Assembly: GCF_003383095.1 (NCBI RefSeq)
Contig: NZ_PSYW01000001.1
Coordinates: 806,001-870,000, forward strand
Direction: 5' to 3'
DNA: 64,000 nt
Source of the DNA: Haloferax sp. Atlit-12N
Lineage (GTDB): Archaea; Halobacteriota; Halobacteria; Halobacteriales; Haloferacaceae
Below the pieces are notes generated by a model. That model was not told the origin of the DNA, ran no database searches, and saw nothing but the letters and a program-made list of their open reading frames with translations. Made by a program: the position numbers and the translations under genes. Numbering within the stretch: the first letter of the stretch is position 1; each line of letters starts with the position of its first letter. Below, piece by piece: positions 43,845 to 53,804 of the stretch.

Positions 43845-44192
43845 GTGAGACTCGTTCACCGACAGAACGGTTCCCAATCGACGCTCGCGTCGAACGTCGA
43901 GACGGCCGACTCGTTTCTCTCGCAGGCGCGCGGGCTGATGTTCCGCGGCTCCGTCCCGGACGACTACGCCCTCGTGTTCCAGTTCGACGACGCCGACCGC
44001 CACAGCCTCCACATGGTGTTCGTCCCGTTCGATATCGACGCGCTCTGGCTCGTCGGCGACGAGGTGACGAAGAAAAAGCGGCTGTCGGCGTGGACGGGCA
44101 TCGGCTTCGGCATGGCCGACACCATCATCGAACTCCCCGCGGGCGCGGCCGACGACGTGGACCCCGGCGACTTGGTCGAACTCTCGGAGTAG
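43845..44192 (+). CDS. DUF192 family protein
   Basis: A 115-residue DUF192 protein. The family core is ADSFLSQARGLMFRGSVPDDYALVF, LHMVFVPFDIDALWL and the C-terminal IIELPAGAADDVDPGDLVEL. Function is unknown; many homologues are exported, but no signal peptide is seen here. The start is taken as GTG at 43845 (V/MRLVHRQNG), which matches the usual beginning MRLVH; the frame is open farther upstream but looks non-coding. Confidence 0.78.
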   Translation: MRLVHRQNGSQSTLASNVETADSFLSQARGLMFRGSVPDDYALVFQFDDADRHSLHMVFVPFDIDALWLVGDEVTKKKRLSAWTGIGFGMADTIIELPAGAADDVDPGDLVELSE

Positions 44193-44307
44193 ACGCCGGC
44201 GCAACCGACCGACTGCGACGCCGACACCGCTGACGACCCCCACCGCCAAGTGAACGCGCTTCCAACGACACCCCCGCCGAGACGCCAATTTCTGTCGGAA
44301 CCATCTC

Positions 44308-44315
44308 TTTTATAC
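44308..44315 (+). promoter_or_regulatory. TATA box upstream of leuA
   Basis: TTTTATAC, which would place the transcript start at about 44337-44343. That is 58 or more bases before the leuA start but coincides with the ATG of the small upstream ORF, so the ORF would be leaderless. Confidence 0.6.
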
Positions 44316-44342
44316 ACTCGACGACATATGTGTTCAACTACT

Positions 44343-44400
44343 ATGTCGGGACCTACCACACCGACGGAGGATAGAGTAAGTCGTCGCGAGACGGCTGGCT

Positions 44401-44420
<20 letters not shown>
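44343..44420 (+). CDS. Short upstream ORF overlapping the leuA start
   Basis: A 25-codon ORF (MSGPTTPTEDRVSRRETAGC, then EIRRF and TAA) beginning where transcription should start and ending 19 bases inside leuA. An in-frame ATG at 44328 would add five codons. It has no leucine or isoleucine codons, so it is not a classical attenuation leader for those amino acids. It may control leuA by coupling or reinitiation, or simply be unused. Confidence 0.4.
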
Positions 44421-45981
<1,561 letters not shown>

Positions 45982-46074
45982 GAAAACGACCCTGTCGCGT
46001 CCGCGTTCGCTCCCGCTCCCGCTTCCCTTCTCGCGGACGACCGATTTCGCTCCGAGACCGCAGTCGACTCCGAC

Positions 46075-46254
46075 CTACTGCGTGTCTTTGGCGACGAGGT
46101 AGGTCCAGCCGCCCCGGCGCTCGAACCCGATAGCGGCGTCGCCGAGTTCCGTCTCCGCGAAGTCGGCGACGCGGCCGGTCCGGACCGTCGTCACGTCGAT
46201 GCGTCGCGTCCCGTCCCGTTCGCCCGTGTCCGCGCTTGCTACGTTCGCACTCAT
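46075..46254 (-). CDS. Small hypothetical protein
   Basis: A 59-residue protein starting MSANVASADTGERDGTRRID. The core VTTVRTGRVADFAETELGDAAIGFERRGGWTYLVAKDTQ looks like a small beta-rich fold. No family is recognised. The ATG at 46254 has an ACTTTCACTCTAC-type A/T patch about 40 bases upstream. It lies between leuA and another small gene on the minus strand. Confidence 0.5.
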   Translation of the reverse strand: MSANVASADTGERDGTRRIDVTTVRTGRVADFAETELGDAAIGFERRGGWTYLVAKDTQ

Positions 46255-46357
46255 ACTTGCGCTGACGCGGGCAGGGGATATGTATCGCATCCTAGTAGAG
46301 TGAAAGTGAAATCGAGGGACTGCGCGGGGGAGGCGCTCACGCGGGGGAGAGCGTGAC

Positions 46358-46519
46358 TCAGGTCGAACTCGGCTTCGAGCCCAGTCCGAAGGTGATGAGT
46401 GTGGCCACGATGACGAACACGACGCCGAAGTAGCCGGCAAGTCGGTAGACCTCGATGGTGAGCAACAGGAACAGGAGGGCGATGATGACTTCGAGTCTGT
46501 GTTCGAGTGTGGCGTCCAT
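46358..46519 (-). CDS. Small two-TM membrane protein, type 1
   Basis: A 53-residue protein starting MDATLEHRLEVIIALLFLLL, with two hydrophobic segments separated by RLAGYFG and a short Lys/Ser tail. Its start and layout resemble the 60-residue protein at 47345-47527 (MEHSLEQRLNALGVVLFGV): both begin with a polar LE(H/Q)RL segment and have two membrane helices. No function is known. It diverges from bluB. Confidence 0.55.
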   Translation of the reverse strand: MDATLEHRLEVIIALLFLLLTIEVYRLAGYFGVVFVIVATLITFGLGSKPSST

Positions 46520-46623
46520 ACGGCCCATCATTCGTGTCTGATTAGTAACTATTTTGGTTGGCAAAGTGTGAGCCGTCGGGCGAATCAGAACCGATTTGCA
46601 AGCCAGTCTGGACTATCGAATCG

Positions 46624-47280
46624 ATGGTTGCATTCACCGAGCGCGAGCGGGCGGGCGTGTACAAGTCGATATACGCGCGGCGGGACATCAGGCGGTTCGG
46701 CGACGACCCGGTGTCCGAGGAGACGCTGGCGCGGCTGCTCGACGCCGCGCACCACGCCCCGAGCGTCGGCTTCTCGCAACCGTGGGACTTCGTGGTCGTC
46801 GAGGACGACGAGACGAAGACGGCCGTCGCGTCCATCGCGGAGCGGGCGATTGCGGCGGCCCGCGAGGGCTATCGAGAGCCCCGAAAATCGGAGTTCGGTC
46901 GGCTGAAGTTGGAAGGTATCACCGACGCCCCGGTGAACATCTGCGTCACGTGCGACCCGACACGCGGCGCGCCGCACGTCCTCGGACGCAACACGATGCA
47001 GGCGATGGACGCCTACTCGACGTGTCTCGCCGTGCAGAACCTCTGGCTGGCCGCACGGGCCGAGGGCGTCGGCGTCGGCTGGGTGTCGTTTCTCTACCCG
47101 CACGAGGTCCGCGAAGTACTCGAGATCCCGCACCACGTCGAGCCGATTGCGTATCTCTGCGTCGGCTATCCCGAAGATGGCTTTCCCGAGGAGCCGGTGC
47201 TTCAGCGGGAGGGCTGGCGCGAGCGCATCGAGACGAGCGAACTCGTTCACTGGGGACGGTGGGAGTCAGGGTCGGTTTGA
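46624..47280 (+). CDS. bluB: 5,6-dimethylbenzimidazole synthase (nitroreductase fold)
   Basis: A 218-residue BluB-type flavoenzyme that breaks down FMN to make the lower ligand of cobalamin. Features separating BluB from ordinary nitroreductases are SIYARRDIRRF, AHHAPSVGFSQPWDFVVVED, ITDAPVNICVTCDPTRGAPHVLGRNTMQAMDAYSTCLAVQNLWLAARAEGVGVGWVSF-like core (read in pieces: LEGITDAPVNICVTCDP, then NTMQAMDAYSTCLAVQNLWL) and the C-terminal PIAYLCVGYP. The ATG at 46624 gives the normal length. Confidence 0.85.
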   Translation: MVAFTERERAGVYKSIYARRDIRRFGDDPVSEETLARLLDAAHHAPSVGFSQPWDFVVVEDDETKTAVASIAERAIAAAREGYREPRKSEFGRLKLEGITDAPVNICVTCDPTRGAPHVLGRNTMQAMDAYSTCLAVQNLWLAARAEGVGVGWVSFLYPHEVREVLEIPHHVEPIAYLCVGYPEDGFPEEPVLQREGWRERIETSELVHWGRWESGSV

Positions 47281-47344
47281 AGAACAACGTTTGAACTCGG
47301 GAAGGCGTTCGTCCCGCGCCTCCGAACCCCACGGGCATCGTCAG

Positions 47345-47527
47345 CTATCGACGAAAATCACTCCGAGACGGTGCAGAGAACAATAGCACGGTATAGCCGA
47401 CGACTCCTCCGACGAGCAGCGCCGCGACTGCACCAGCGGGCCCTCCGAGCGAAAAGCCTTGGACGGCGATGACACCGAATAGTACCACGCCGAGTGCGTT
47501 GAGCCGCTGTTCGAGTGAGTGTTCCAT
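47345..47527 (-). CDS. Small two-TM membrane protein, type 2
   Basis: A 60-residue protein starting MEHSLEQRLNALGVVLFGVI, with two hydrophobic segments (about residues 11-27 and 29-50) around a GGPAG turn and the tail SAPSRSDFRR. It resembles the protein at 46358-46519 in its N-terminal polar segment and layout. The two lie on the same strand on either side of bluB. Function unknown. Confidence 0.52.
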   Translation of the reverse strand: MEHSLEQRLNALGVVLFGVIAVQGFSLGGPAGAVAALLVGGVVGYTVLLFSAPSRSDFRR

Positions 47528-47681
47528 GCCCGGGTTCGTGGTGGAAATATAACAATTCTATCGGTCAGAAATCTGTCAGAGTGGGGTTGGGTGACGAAAT
47601 GTAACCCTAGGCCGTCGCAGGCACACCACGCAGTCGCGGCGCGACGAGACGCGCCGCTCAGAATGTTGTGGCCGCGAGAAG

Positions 47682-47766
47682 CGCCGAGGGTGAGATTTGA
47701 ACTCACGTGTCCGAATGGACAGTAGATTTCGAATCTACCGCCTTGGCCGGGCTAGGCTACCTCGGC
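47682..47766 (-). tRNA. tRNA-Ser (anticodon CGA)
   Basis: An 85-nt class II tRNA on the minus strand. The acceptor stem GCCGAGG/CCTCGGC pairs fully, with G as discriminator base. The anticodon arm is GTAGA-TTCGAAA-TCTAC, giving anticodon CGA, which reads UCG serine codons. The long variable arm (TGTCCATTCGGACA-type stem) and T arm GTGAG-TTCAAAT-CTCAC are clear. No intron is visible and CCA is not encoded. Confidence 0.95.
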
Positions 47767-47790
47767 TTCCATCGTTGTCTCTCTCGCGGA

Positions 47791-47808
47791 TAGTTTAATC
47801 CGTTTCGA
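47791..47808 (-). promoter_or_regulatory. Promoter of tRNA-Ser
   Basis: Minus-strand CGAAACGGATTAAAC: a BRE-like CGAAAC directly before a TATA element ATTAAACTA, 25-40 bases upstream of the mature 5' end at 47766. It is one of the best promoter matches in the window. Confidence 0.65.
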
Positions 47809-47964
47809 TTTCCGAGGGCCGCGGCGAGGAGTCACACGGACGCAGTCGGCGAGTCTGTGGCCCAACTGCGTCCGGGCGGGACGGGCGGAGTCGACGACCG
47901 ACGAGCGACCGACCAGAGCGCCACCGACCAATGGGAATAAGTCGCACGCAGACCCGGGTGGTGT

Positions 47965-48915
47965 ATGGACATCGACACGGCCAGCGAGACGTGCACCGAG
48001 GTTCTCGACGCCATCTCGGAGGCCGTCATCGCCGACCGAGCCTTCCTCGAAACCGTCCTGACGGGCGTCCTCGCCCGCGGCCACGTCCTCCTCGAAGACG
48101 TCCCGGGAACCGGAAAGACACTCACCGCGCGGAGCGTCGCCACCGCGCTCGGACTGTCGTTTTCCCGCGTACAGTTCACCCCGGACCTGCTTCCCGCCGA
48201 CGTGACCGGGACGAACATCTACGACGAACGCGAGCGGACCTTCGAGTTCTCTCCGGGGCCCATCTTCGCGAACGTCGTCCTCGCCGACGAAATCAACCGC
48301 GCGCCGCCGAAGACGCAGGCCGCCCTCCTCGAAGCAATGGAAGAGGGGCAGGTGACCGTCGACGGCGAGACCCACCAGCTTCCGAAACCGTTCTTCGTCA
48401 TCGCCACGCAGAACCCCGTCGAGCAAGAGGGGACGTTCACCCTCCCCGAGGCGCAGGTCGACCGATTCGTCGTGAAATCGGCCATCGGCTACCCCGACCT
48501 CGACGGTGAGGTCGAACTCCTCCACCGGCGCGCCGGCCGGAGCGAACAGAGCCCGAGCGTCGAGCGCGTCCTCGACCGCGACACGGTCGCCGCCATCCGC
48601 CGCGCGCCCGAGTCGGTCCGCGTTGAGGACGACCTGCTCGAATACATGGCGAAGCTCGCGCGAGAGACCCGAACCGACCGCCGGGTCCGCATCGGCGTCT
48701 CCCCCCGCGGAACCCAACGGCTGTTCGAGGCGACCCGCGCCCGCGCCGTCATCGAGGGCCGCGAGTTCGTCACGCCCGACGACGTGAAACGCGTCGCGCA
48801 GTCGGTGCTCGCACACCGCCTCGTTTTGACGCCGGACGCGCGGGTCGAAGACGTGCAGAAATCGGATGTCGTCGATGACGTGCTCGGCCGGGTGACCGTG
48901 CCGACGCTAGAGTAA
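47965..48915 (+). CDS. MoxR family AAA+ ATPase
   Basis: A 316-residue MoxR ATPase. Walker A GVPGTGKT-like motif reads EDVPGTGKT at residues 44-52; Walker B is VVLADEINRAPPKTQAALLEAMEE near 108; sensor 1 ATQNPVEQEGTFTLPEAQVDRF near 150; lid helices follow with GVSPRGTQRLFEATRARA. MoxR proteins act as chaperones for DUF58/VWA partners. Such a DUF58 gene lies nearby at 50866, but on the opposite strand and with a TnpB element in between. The element begins right after the moxR stop. Confidence 0.9.
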   Translation: MDIDTASETCTEVLDAISEAVIADRAFLETVLTGVLARGHVLLEDVPGTGKTLTARSVATALGLSFSRVQFTPDLLPADVTGTNIYDERERTFEFSPGPIFANVVLADEINRAPPKTQAALLEAMEEGQVTVDGETHQLPKPFFVIATQNPVEQEGTFTLPEAQVDRFVVKSAIGYPDLDGEVELLHRRAGRSEQSPSVERVLDRDTVAAIRRAPESVRVEDDLLEYMAKLARETRTDRRVRIGVSPRGTQRLFEATRARAVIEGREFVTPDDVKRVAQSVLAHRLVLTPDARVEDVQKSDVVDDVLGRVTVPTLE

Positions 48916-50332
48916 GCTACCACGCCCTGAAGGGCGTGGCATTCAGCGTGGACTCCCGTTCTAACCGCTGAGAGCAGTAGGCGAATACTCGCCATTCACG
49001 TTCAACATCCCACTGTTCAAGCGCACGCCTACGGGTGCGCCTCCACGACCAGACTTTTGCTGGTCGCGGAGATACTTCAGGCCGATATTCTTCGCCGCGT
49101 TGTAATCTGCGTGAACATCGTACCCGCACTTCAGGCAACCGAACTCATCCTGCCCGTTGTTGTGTGGACGATTATCCTCGTGGGTGAACCCGCACTTCGA
49201 GCAACGTTGACTCGTGTACGCCGGATTAATCTGCTTCACCACTAGTCCTTCTGACTCGGCTTTGTACGTGACGTACTCGAACAAGCGGTGGAACGCCCAT
49301 TTGTGAACCGCCTTCGCGTAAGGCAGGCGTTCGCGGATTCCTTTGAGTTGCTCGAACACGATATGCGTACAACCGTTCTCCAACGCTTCTTCCACGAGTT
49401 CGTTCGAGATGGTGTGAAACATCTGTTCGAACCTCCCAGTCTGCTTTCGACCGACTCGCTGAACGTTCTCGTGTGCCCACCGAGTCCCGGTCTGTTGCAG
49501 GTCGCCCCGTCGCTTCTCGTACTCTCGGTGCCAGTGATTGAGTTCGCCGCCGCTCCAGAACTTGCCGGTTGAGGTGGTTGCGATGTTTGTGATGCCGAGG
49601 TCAACACCAAGGACGGAGACGTGCTTGGTATCGCCTTGTTCGGTATCATCGTTCTCCACGGCGGGCTTTGTCCGCATGTGGAGGTAGAAACAGTCCTCAA
49701 CCGTGTCGTAGTGGAGTGTGGCCCCCTTCACGTCGTAGTCGCCGTTGAACAGGTACGCTGAGTGAGGCGTGTCACGCTGTTCGTCTGGTAGGACGAACTC
49801 TGCGGTGACTCGTCCGTCGATGGTGGCGAGTGTGGCGTGGTCGTCGTTGACCGTGACGGTTCGGGCGTCGTAGCTGGCGAACCGCGACGCGAAGTGTGGT
49901 TTCGAGGCTTTCTTTCCACCCTTCCAGCGTTCGACACAGCCTTTGACGGCTTCTGCGGCGCGGTTTCGTGCGGATTGCACGAGGTTGGCCGGGAGCGGTG
50001 AGTCGTCTCGAACTTCGTAGTACGTGAGGTCGTGGAGTTTCTGCTTGCTGGTGATTTTCCAGTCTGGTTCCCACGCTACGTCTACGACGTAGTTGGCGGC
50101 GTCGAGGAAGTGGTCGGTTGTCTGGTGGAGAAGTTCAGCGGCACTCTCATCCACATCGAGTTTGATGGGTACAGTTCGAGTGCTTGAGTCGTCCACCATC
50201 TGTACTTCATATGTAGAGATCTGTATTTATAATATTTCAGTTGGCGTGGGGGAGTCGGACTGCTATCGAACGTGGTTTGTGTCCGAGTTGTCGGCTTCCT
50301 CCCGCGCCTAAAGGCGCGGGTTTCCGCCTTGC
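48916..50332 (-). mobile_element. TnpB-only IS200/IS605-group element, copy B
   Basis: Carries tnpB without tnpA. The right-end hairpin is CCACGCCC-TGAA-GGGCGTGG (48920-48939), just past the moxR stop codon; the left-end hairpin is CCCGCGCC-TAAA-GGCGCGGG (50301-50320), followed by the GCAAGG-type outer block (complement at 50327-50332). It shares the subterminal block beginning TGGGGGAGTCGGA (near 50246) with copy A. It occupies the convergent gap between moxR and the DUF7519-like gene, so no gene is cut. Confidence 0.8.
48961..50199 (-). CDS. tnpB: TnpB (RNA-guided nuclease / IS accessory protein), copy B
   Basis: A 412-residue TnpB with an intact split nuclease site D200 (GVDLGITN), E283 (VFEQL) and D365 (ADYNAAKN) and a zinc finger CSKC 333-336, CLKC 355-358. 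Unlike copy A, it stops inside the element (NGEYSPTALSG, stop at 48961) before the right-end hairpin. The guide RNA would come from the right-end region (about 48916-49050) and would target sequence next to moxR. Both TnpB copies therefore look catalytically competent. Confidence 0.9.
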   Translation of the reverse strand: MVDDSSTRTVPIKLDVDESAAELLHQTTDHFLDAANYVVDVAWEPDWKITSKQKLHDLTYYEVRDDSPLPANLVQSARNRAAEAVKGCVERWKGGKKASKPHFASRFASYDARTVTVNDDHATLATIDGRVTAEFVLPDEQRDTPHSAYLFNGDYDVKGATLHYDTVEDCFYLHMRTKPAVENDDTEQGDTKHVSVLGVDLGITNIATTSTGKFWSGGELNHWHREYEKRRGDLQQTGTRWAHENVQRVGRKQTGRFEQMFHTISNELVEEALENGCTHIVFEQLKGIRERLPYAKAVHKWAFHRLFEYVTYKAESEGLVVKQINPAYTSQRCSKCGFTHEDNRPHNNGQDEFGCLKCGYDVHADYNAAKNIGLKYLRDQQKSGRGGAPVGVRLNSGMLNVNGEYSPTALSG

Positions 50333-50371
50333 GTTCATTATGAGTAGGTGTTTGTGAGGCGGACACGCCGC

Positions 50372-50869
50372 TCAGCGCGTGACGACCGTCACGAGCGCGA
50401 CGACGCCGACCAACAGTAAGACGACGGCCGTGATGGGCTGGCCGCCGGCGGCCGCCCGGTCCGCGCCGTAGACGACCGCTGCGCCGACCGCGAGCACGAC
50501 GAGCGTCGCCGCCGCGTGGACGAGTTCGAGCCGGAGCGTGTCGGTCTCGCGGCCGAGGTGTTCGCCGACGGAGCGTGCGTTCTCCGCGAGGTCCCACGCG
50601 AGTATCGACCCGAGCGTGGCGAGGAGAAGCGCCTCCGTCCCGGCCCCGCTCGCGCCCGCGAAGAGGAGCGAGAGGAAAAACAGCCCGCCCGCGGCGTCGA
50701 CGATGCGCCGCGAGCCCCGGAACAGCCCGGCGGCGAGCGCGACCGTCGCGACGAGACCGCCGACCGCCGCGGTCGACGTGGTGAAGCCGAGTGTGAACGT
50801 CGTGAGCCCGGCGACCGACAGCGCCATCGCGGTCCCCGTCCGGGTCGGCTTGTGGGTGATTTCGCTCAC
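50372..50869 (-). CDS. Membrane protein of the DUF58 operon (DUF7519-like)
   Basis: A 165-residue protein with five or six hydrophobic segments. The start is taken as GTG at 50869 (MSEITHKPTRTGTAMALS), which overlaps the DUF58 stop as GTGA; the frame is open three codons farther. It is the last gene of a four-gene operon (DUF4129, DUF7269-like, DUF58, this gene). Such operons with a MoxR ATPase are common in haloarchaea and unexplained. Confidence 0.65.
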   Translation of the reverse strand: MSEITHKPTRTGTAMALSVAGLTTFTLGFTTSTAAVGGLVATVALAAGLFRGSRRIVDAAGGLFFLSLLFAGASGAGTEALLLATLGSILAWDLAENARSVGEHLGRETDTLRLELVHAAATLVVLAVGAAVVYGADRAAAGGQPITAVVLLLVGVVALVTVVTR

Positions 50870-52134
50870 CGCGACCACCCCGCTTCGGCCCGCGCGAGCG
50901 CGACGCCGAGGGGTTCGTCACCCCAGTCGAGGACGCGGACGCCGCTCCGCCGAAGTTCGCGGAGTCGCAGGTCGCGCTCGATGCGCGCGAGTCGCGCGCC
51001 GACGGTCGACGTCGTCGTCGGGTCCGGCGAGACGACCGTCACGGCGTGGCCGTAGGCCTCCAACCGACGGGCGACCGAGACGCCGTAGTCGTCCACGAGC
51101 GGCGAACAGAAGATGACCTGCGCGTCGCTGGCGAGGCGACGCCGGAGTCGCCGGACGGCCACAGAGGGGAAGAAGGCCCCGTCCGGCGGCGTCGGCGCGA
51201 ACGCCGGGTGGGTCGCGAACAGTCGCCGAGCGCGGGCGCGGTGGTCGGCGCCCGACGAGGGGGCGAGCCAGCACTCATCGGGCCCGAACGCCGCGACGCC
51301 GACGCTGTCACCGCTGTCGAGGAGCGCCGAGAAGGCGACGCTCGCGGCGTCCACGGAGCGCTCGACCGCGGTCTCCGCCTCGTCGTCGGGGGCGACGTGC
51401 GCCTCCGGGCGGGTGTCGACGACGAGGACGACGGACGCCGCGCGCTCTTCTCTGAACTCTACCGTGGCGAGTTCGCCCGTGCGGGCGCGGCGGTTCCAGT
51501 CGATGCGCCGAATCGGGTCACCGTGGCGGTACTCGCGGATGGAGGCGAACTCCAGACCCGACCCCGGCACGTCGGTCTCGACGCGCCCGGCGTACTTCGA
51601 GGTGAGGCCACGAAGCGGCAGGTCCGCAGTCGCGGCGAGTTCCGGCTCACACCGGAGCGTCGTCTCGGCGTCGACCGTCTCTCGGGACTCGACGGCCCCG
51701 CTCGGGTCGCGGACGACGACGACTGTCTCGTCCCACGCGTGCTCGCCGCGGACGGCCGTGACCGTGTACGTCGCCGTCGCGGTCGCCCCCGGTCGGAGCG
51801 CTGTCCCCAGTCGGGCGGGGCCGTCGGCGACACCAAGTGCCGGCGGCACGCCGTCGACGACCCGGAGGTCGAACAACGTCCGCGACCCCTCGTTAGTGAC
51901 GCGGAGCGTGACTTCGACCTCGTCGTCGGGGTCGGGCGTCGCGTCCGAGAGGTCGCGCTCGACGCGAAGCGACACCTCGGGAATCGCCGCGACCCGGACG
52001 TAGCCGAGCACGACGACGCCGAGGCCGGCCGCGAGGAGGAGCGACGGTTCGCGAGTGAACACGCCGACCGCGGCCGCGACGAGGACGAGGCCGTCGAGAC
52101 CGGTCCAGCGTTCGGTGTCGAACCCGCGGCTCAT
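50866..52134 (-). CDS. DUF58 domain protein
   Basis: A 422-residue protein. Two N-terminal membrane segments (to about residue 50) are followed by an Ig-like beta region (VEVTLRVTNEGSRTLFDLRV) and the DUF58 core: FASIREYRHGDPIRRIDWNRRARTGELATVEFREER near 200, then a VWA-like domain VVLVVDTRPE with LLDSGDSVGVAAFG. It is the usual partner of MoxR ATPases, possibly in assembly or activation of metal-dependent envelope proteins. ATGA overlap with the upstream gene shows coupling. Confidence 0.85.
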   Translation of the reverse strand: MSRGFDTERWTGLDGLVLVAAAVGVFTREPSLLLAAGLGVVVLGYVRVAAIPEVSLRVERDLSDATPDPDDEVEVTLRVTNEGSRTLFDLRVVDGVPPALGVADGPARLGTALRPGATATATYTVTAVRGEHAWDETVVVVRDPSGAVESRETVDAETTLRCEPELAATADLPLRGLTSKYAGRVETDVPGSGLEFASIREYRHGDPIRRIDWNRRARTGELATVEFREERAASVVLVVDTRPEAHVAPDDEAETAVERSVDAASVAFSALLDSGDSVGVAAFGPDECWLAPSSGADHRARARRLFATHPAFAPTPPDGAFFPSVAVRRLRRRLASDAQVIFCSPLVDDYGVSVARRLEAYGHAVTVVSPDPTTTSTVGARLARIERDLRLRELRRSGVRVLDWGDEPLGVALARAEAGWSR

Positions 52135-52703
52135 CGGCGCTCACCCGTGGAGCCGTCGCCGGTGCCGATTCGCTCTATCGCGGCGATGGTCCGCTCGGCG
52201 CGGTCGGTGAGCGACGACTGTCCCGACAGGAAGAGCCGGACGCGCTGTCGGAGCGGAAGCGAGACGGACGCGCCGAGAAAGCGCGCGGCGACCGGGTCGT
52301 CGGTCCAGCCGCCGGTGTCGAGGAGCGCGGCCGCTTCCTCGGGGGCGCGGCCGCCGCGGGCGACGAGTGCCTGTTTCGCCCGCGCTTCGAGTCGGTCGAC
52401 GACTCGCTTGCGGGCGGCCCAGCGGGTGCTTCGACCCGCCGCCGACACGAGGTCGTCGTCGAAGTCCGAGCCGGGTATCGGGACCGCGACTCGCGCTTCT
52501 GGGTCGCCGGTGACCGTGGTGCTCATCGAGGTGTCGCGGCGACGCTGGACGTACCGAAGTCCCTGGAGCGCCGCGAGCGCCGCGACGAGACCGAGGAAGA
52601 TGTCCGTCAGTTCGAGGCCGAGCGAGACGCCGGCAACGACCGCGAAGCCCGCGGCCGTGGCGACGACGCCGACGAGCAAGAACAGCCGACGCGCGAGCGT
52701 CAT
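52131..52703 (-). CDS. Membrane protein of the DUF58 operon (DUF7269-like)
   Basis: A 190-residue protein: two N-terminal membrane helices (residues 4-50), then a soluble domain with RWAARKRVVDRLEARAKQALVARGG and VAARFLGASVSLPLRQRVRLFLSGQSSLTDRAERTI. The family assignment is from memory of haloarchaeal MoxR/DUF58 loci. It overlaps its neighbours on both sides by ATGA. Confidence 0.65.
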   Translation of the reverse strand: MTLARRLFLLVGVVATAAGFAVVAGVSLGLELTDIFLGLVAALAALQGLRYVQRRRDTSMSTTVTGDPEARVAVPIPGSDFDDDLVSAAGRSTRWAARKRVVDRLEARAKQALVARGGRAPEEAAALLDTGGWTDDPVAARFLGASVSLPLRQRVRLFLSGQSSLTDRAERTIAAIERIGTGDGSTGERR

Positions 52704-53659
52704 CGGTCGTCCCCCCTCGCGTCGGCGTAGGTGGCTTCGATGTTTCTGAGCGCGTCGACCGCGCGCCGCTCGCGCTCCGGCGTCGCCTCGAAGCCGCCGT
52801 AGCGGACTTCCTCGAACAGCGTCGTCAGGTCGCCCACGTCGTCGCGGTCCATACCGGCGTCGACGGCCGAGTCGGCGAACTCGGCGGGCGTCGCGGAGCG
52901 GCGGTTCGGCACGTCGAGGAGGGCGGTCATCTCACCCCACGCGCGGAACACTTCGTTTTCCACGTCGGCGTCGCCGTCTTCGATGCGCTGAGCCGCGGCC
53001 CCGGCGGCGCGACCCACGGCGGCGACGTTCGGTCCTTCATCCTCGTCAGCCGGGTCGATTTCGTCGTCGGGCTCGGGGGGGTCGCCGGTCCCGGTGACGA
53101 GCAGGAAGACCGCGACGACGAGCGCGGCCGCGAGCAGGAGGCCGAACACGAGCGTCGGCGGCGAGACGGCCTGTGCTGCGCCCCCGTCGCCGAGGCTACC
53201 GCCGCCGCCGGCGGGGAGAAACGACACGTTGCGCGCGGCGGCCGCGGCGCGAGACGAAAACGAGAACTCGCGGCGACACGCCGTGAGGAGGGCGAAAAGC
53301 AGGACGACCGGCGGCCCGACCGCCACGTAGATGGCGAGGGGCGGCAGCAGGGAACCGGTCTCACGGTAGGCGTACGCGCCGAGGAGGACGAAGACGAGAG
53401 CGACCCCGGCGAGGATTTCGGGCGAGAGCAACCACGGGAGACACGGCGTCGGAATACTGAGACTGCCGGACGAATCACCGGTCGGTCGGACGCCGGTCTC
53501 GTCTGTGTCACCAGCGACTGCGCCGCCGGTCTCACCGCCACCGAACCCGACCGGGCCGCCGCTACTGACGACGGTCGAGTCGATTGTGGCGGCGACGACC
53601 GAGAGGGCGACGACCGCGAGGAGGGCGAGCGCGAGTGCGCGGAGGGCGGAACGGTCCAC
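52700..53659 (-). CDS. DUF4129 domain membrane protein
   Basis: A 319-residue protein: an N-terminal membrane helix (DRSALRALALALLAVVALSVV), a Gly/Asp-rich external stretch, two membrane helices around the PPLAIYVAVGPPVVLLFALL and VVAVFLLV regions, and a C-terminal DUF4129 domain (about 230-319; VFRAWGEMTALLDVPNRRSATPAEFADSAV). Related proteins carry a transglutaminase domain, absent here. A box TCTTTACC about 27 bases before the GTG at 53659 supports that leaderless start; an ATG at 53692 is possible. First gene of the operon. Confidence 0.72.
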   Translation of the reverse strand: MDRSALRALALALLAVVALSVVAATIDSTVVSSGGPVGFGGGETGGAVAGDTDETGVRPTGDSSGSLSIPTPCLPWLLSPEILAGVALVFVLLGAYAYRETGSLLPPLAIYVAVGPPVVLLFALLTACRREFSFSSRAAAAARNVSFLPAGGGGSLGDGGAAQAVSPPTLVFGLLLAAALVVAVFLLVTGTGDPPEPDDEIDPADEDEGPNVAAVGRAAGAAAQRIEDGDADVENEVFRAWGEMTALLDVPNRRSATPAEFADSAVDAGMDRDDVGDLTTLFEEVRYGGFEATPERERRAVDALRNIEATYADARGDDR

Positions 53660-53804
53660 GATGGTAGGTAACAGTATCCGGGGTAAAGACATTTCGAGGG
53701 ACGAAGCGGTCGTCGGGCGCGTGAACGACGCCGTCTCGGCATCCGTTCGGACCGAACGGTGGCCGCGCCTCCCGTGCCGGATGTCCGTCCGGACAGACCA
53801 CCCG

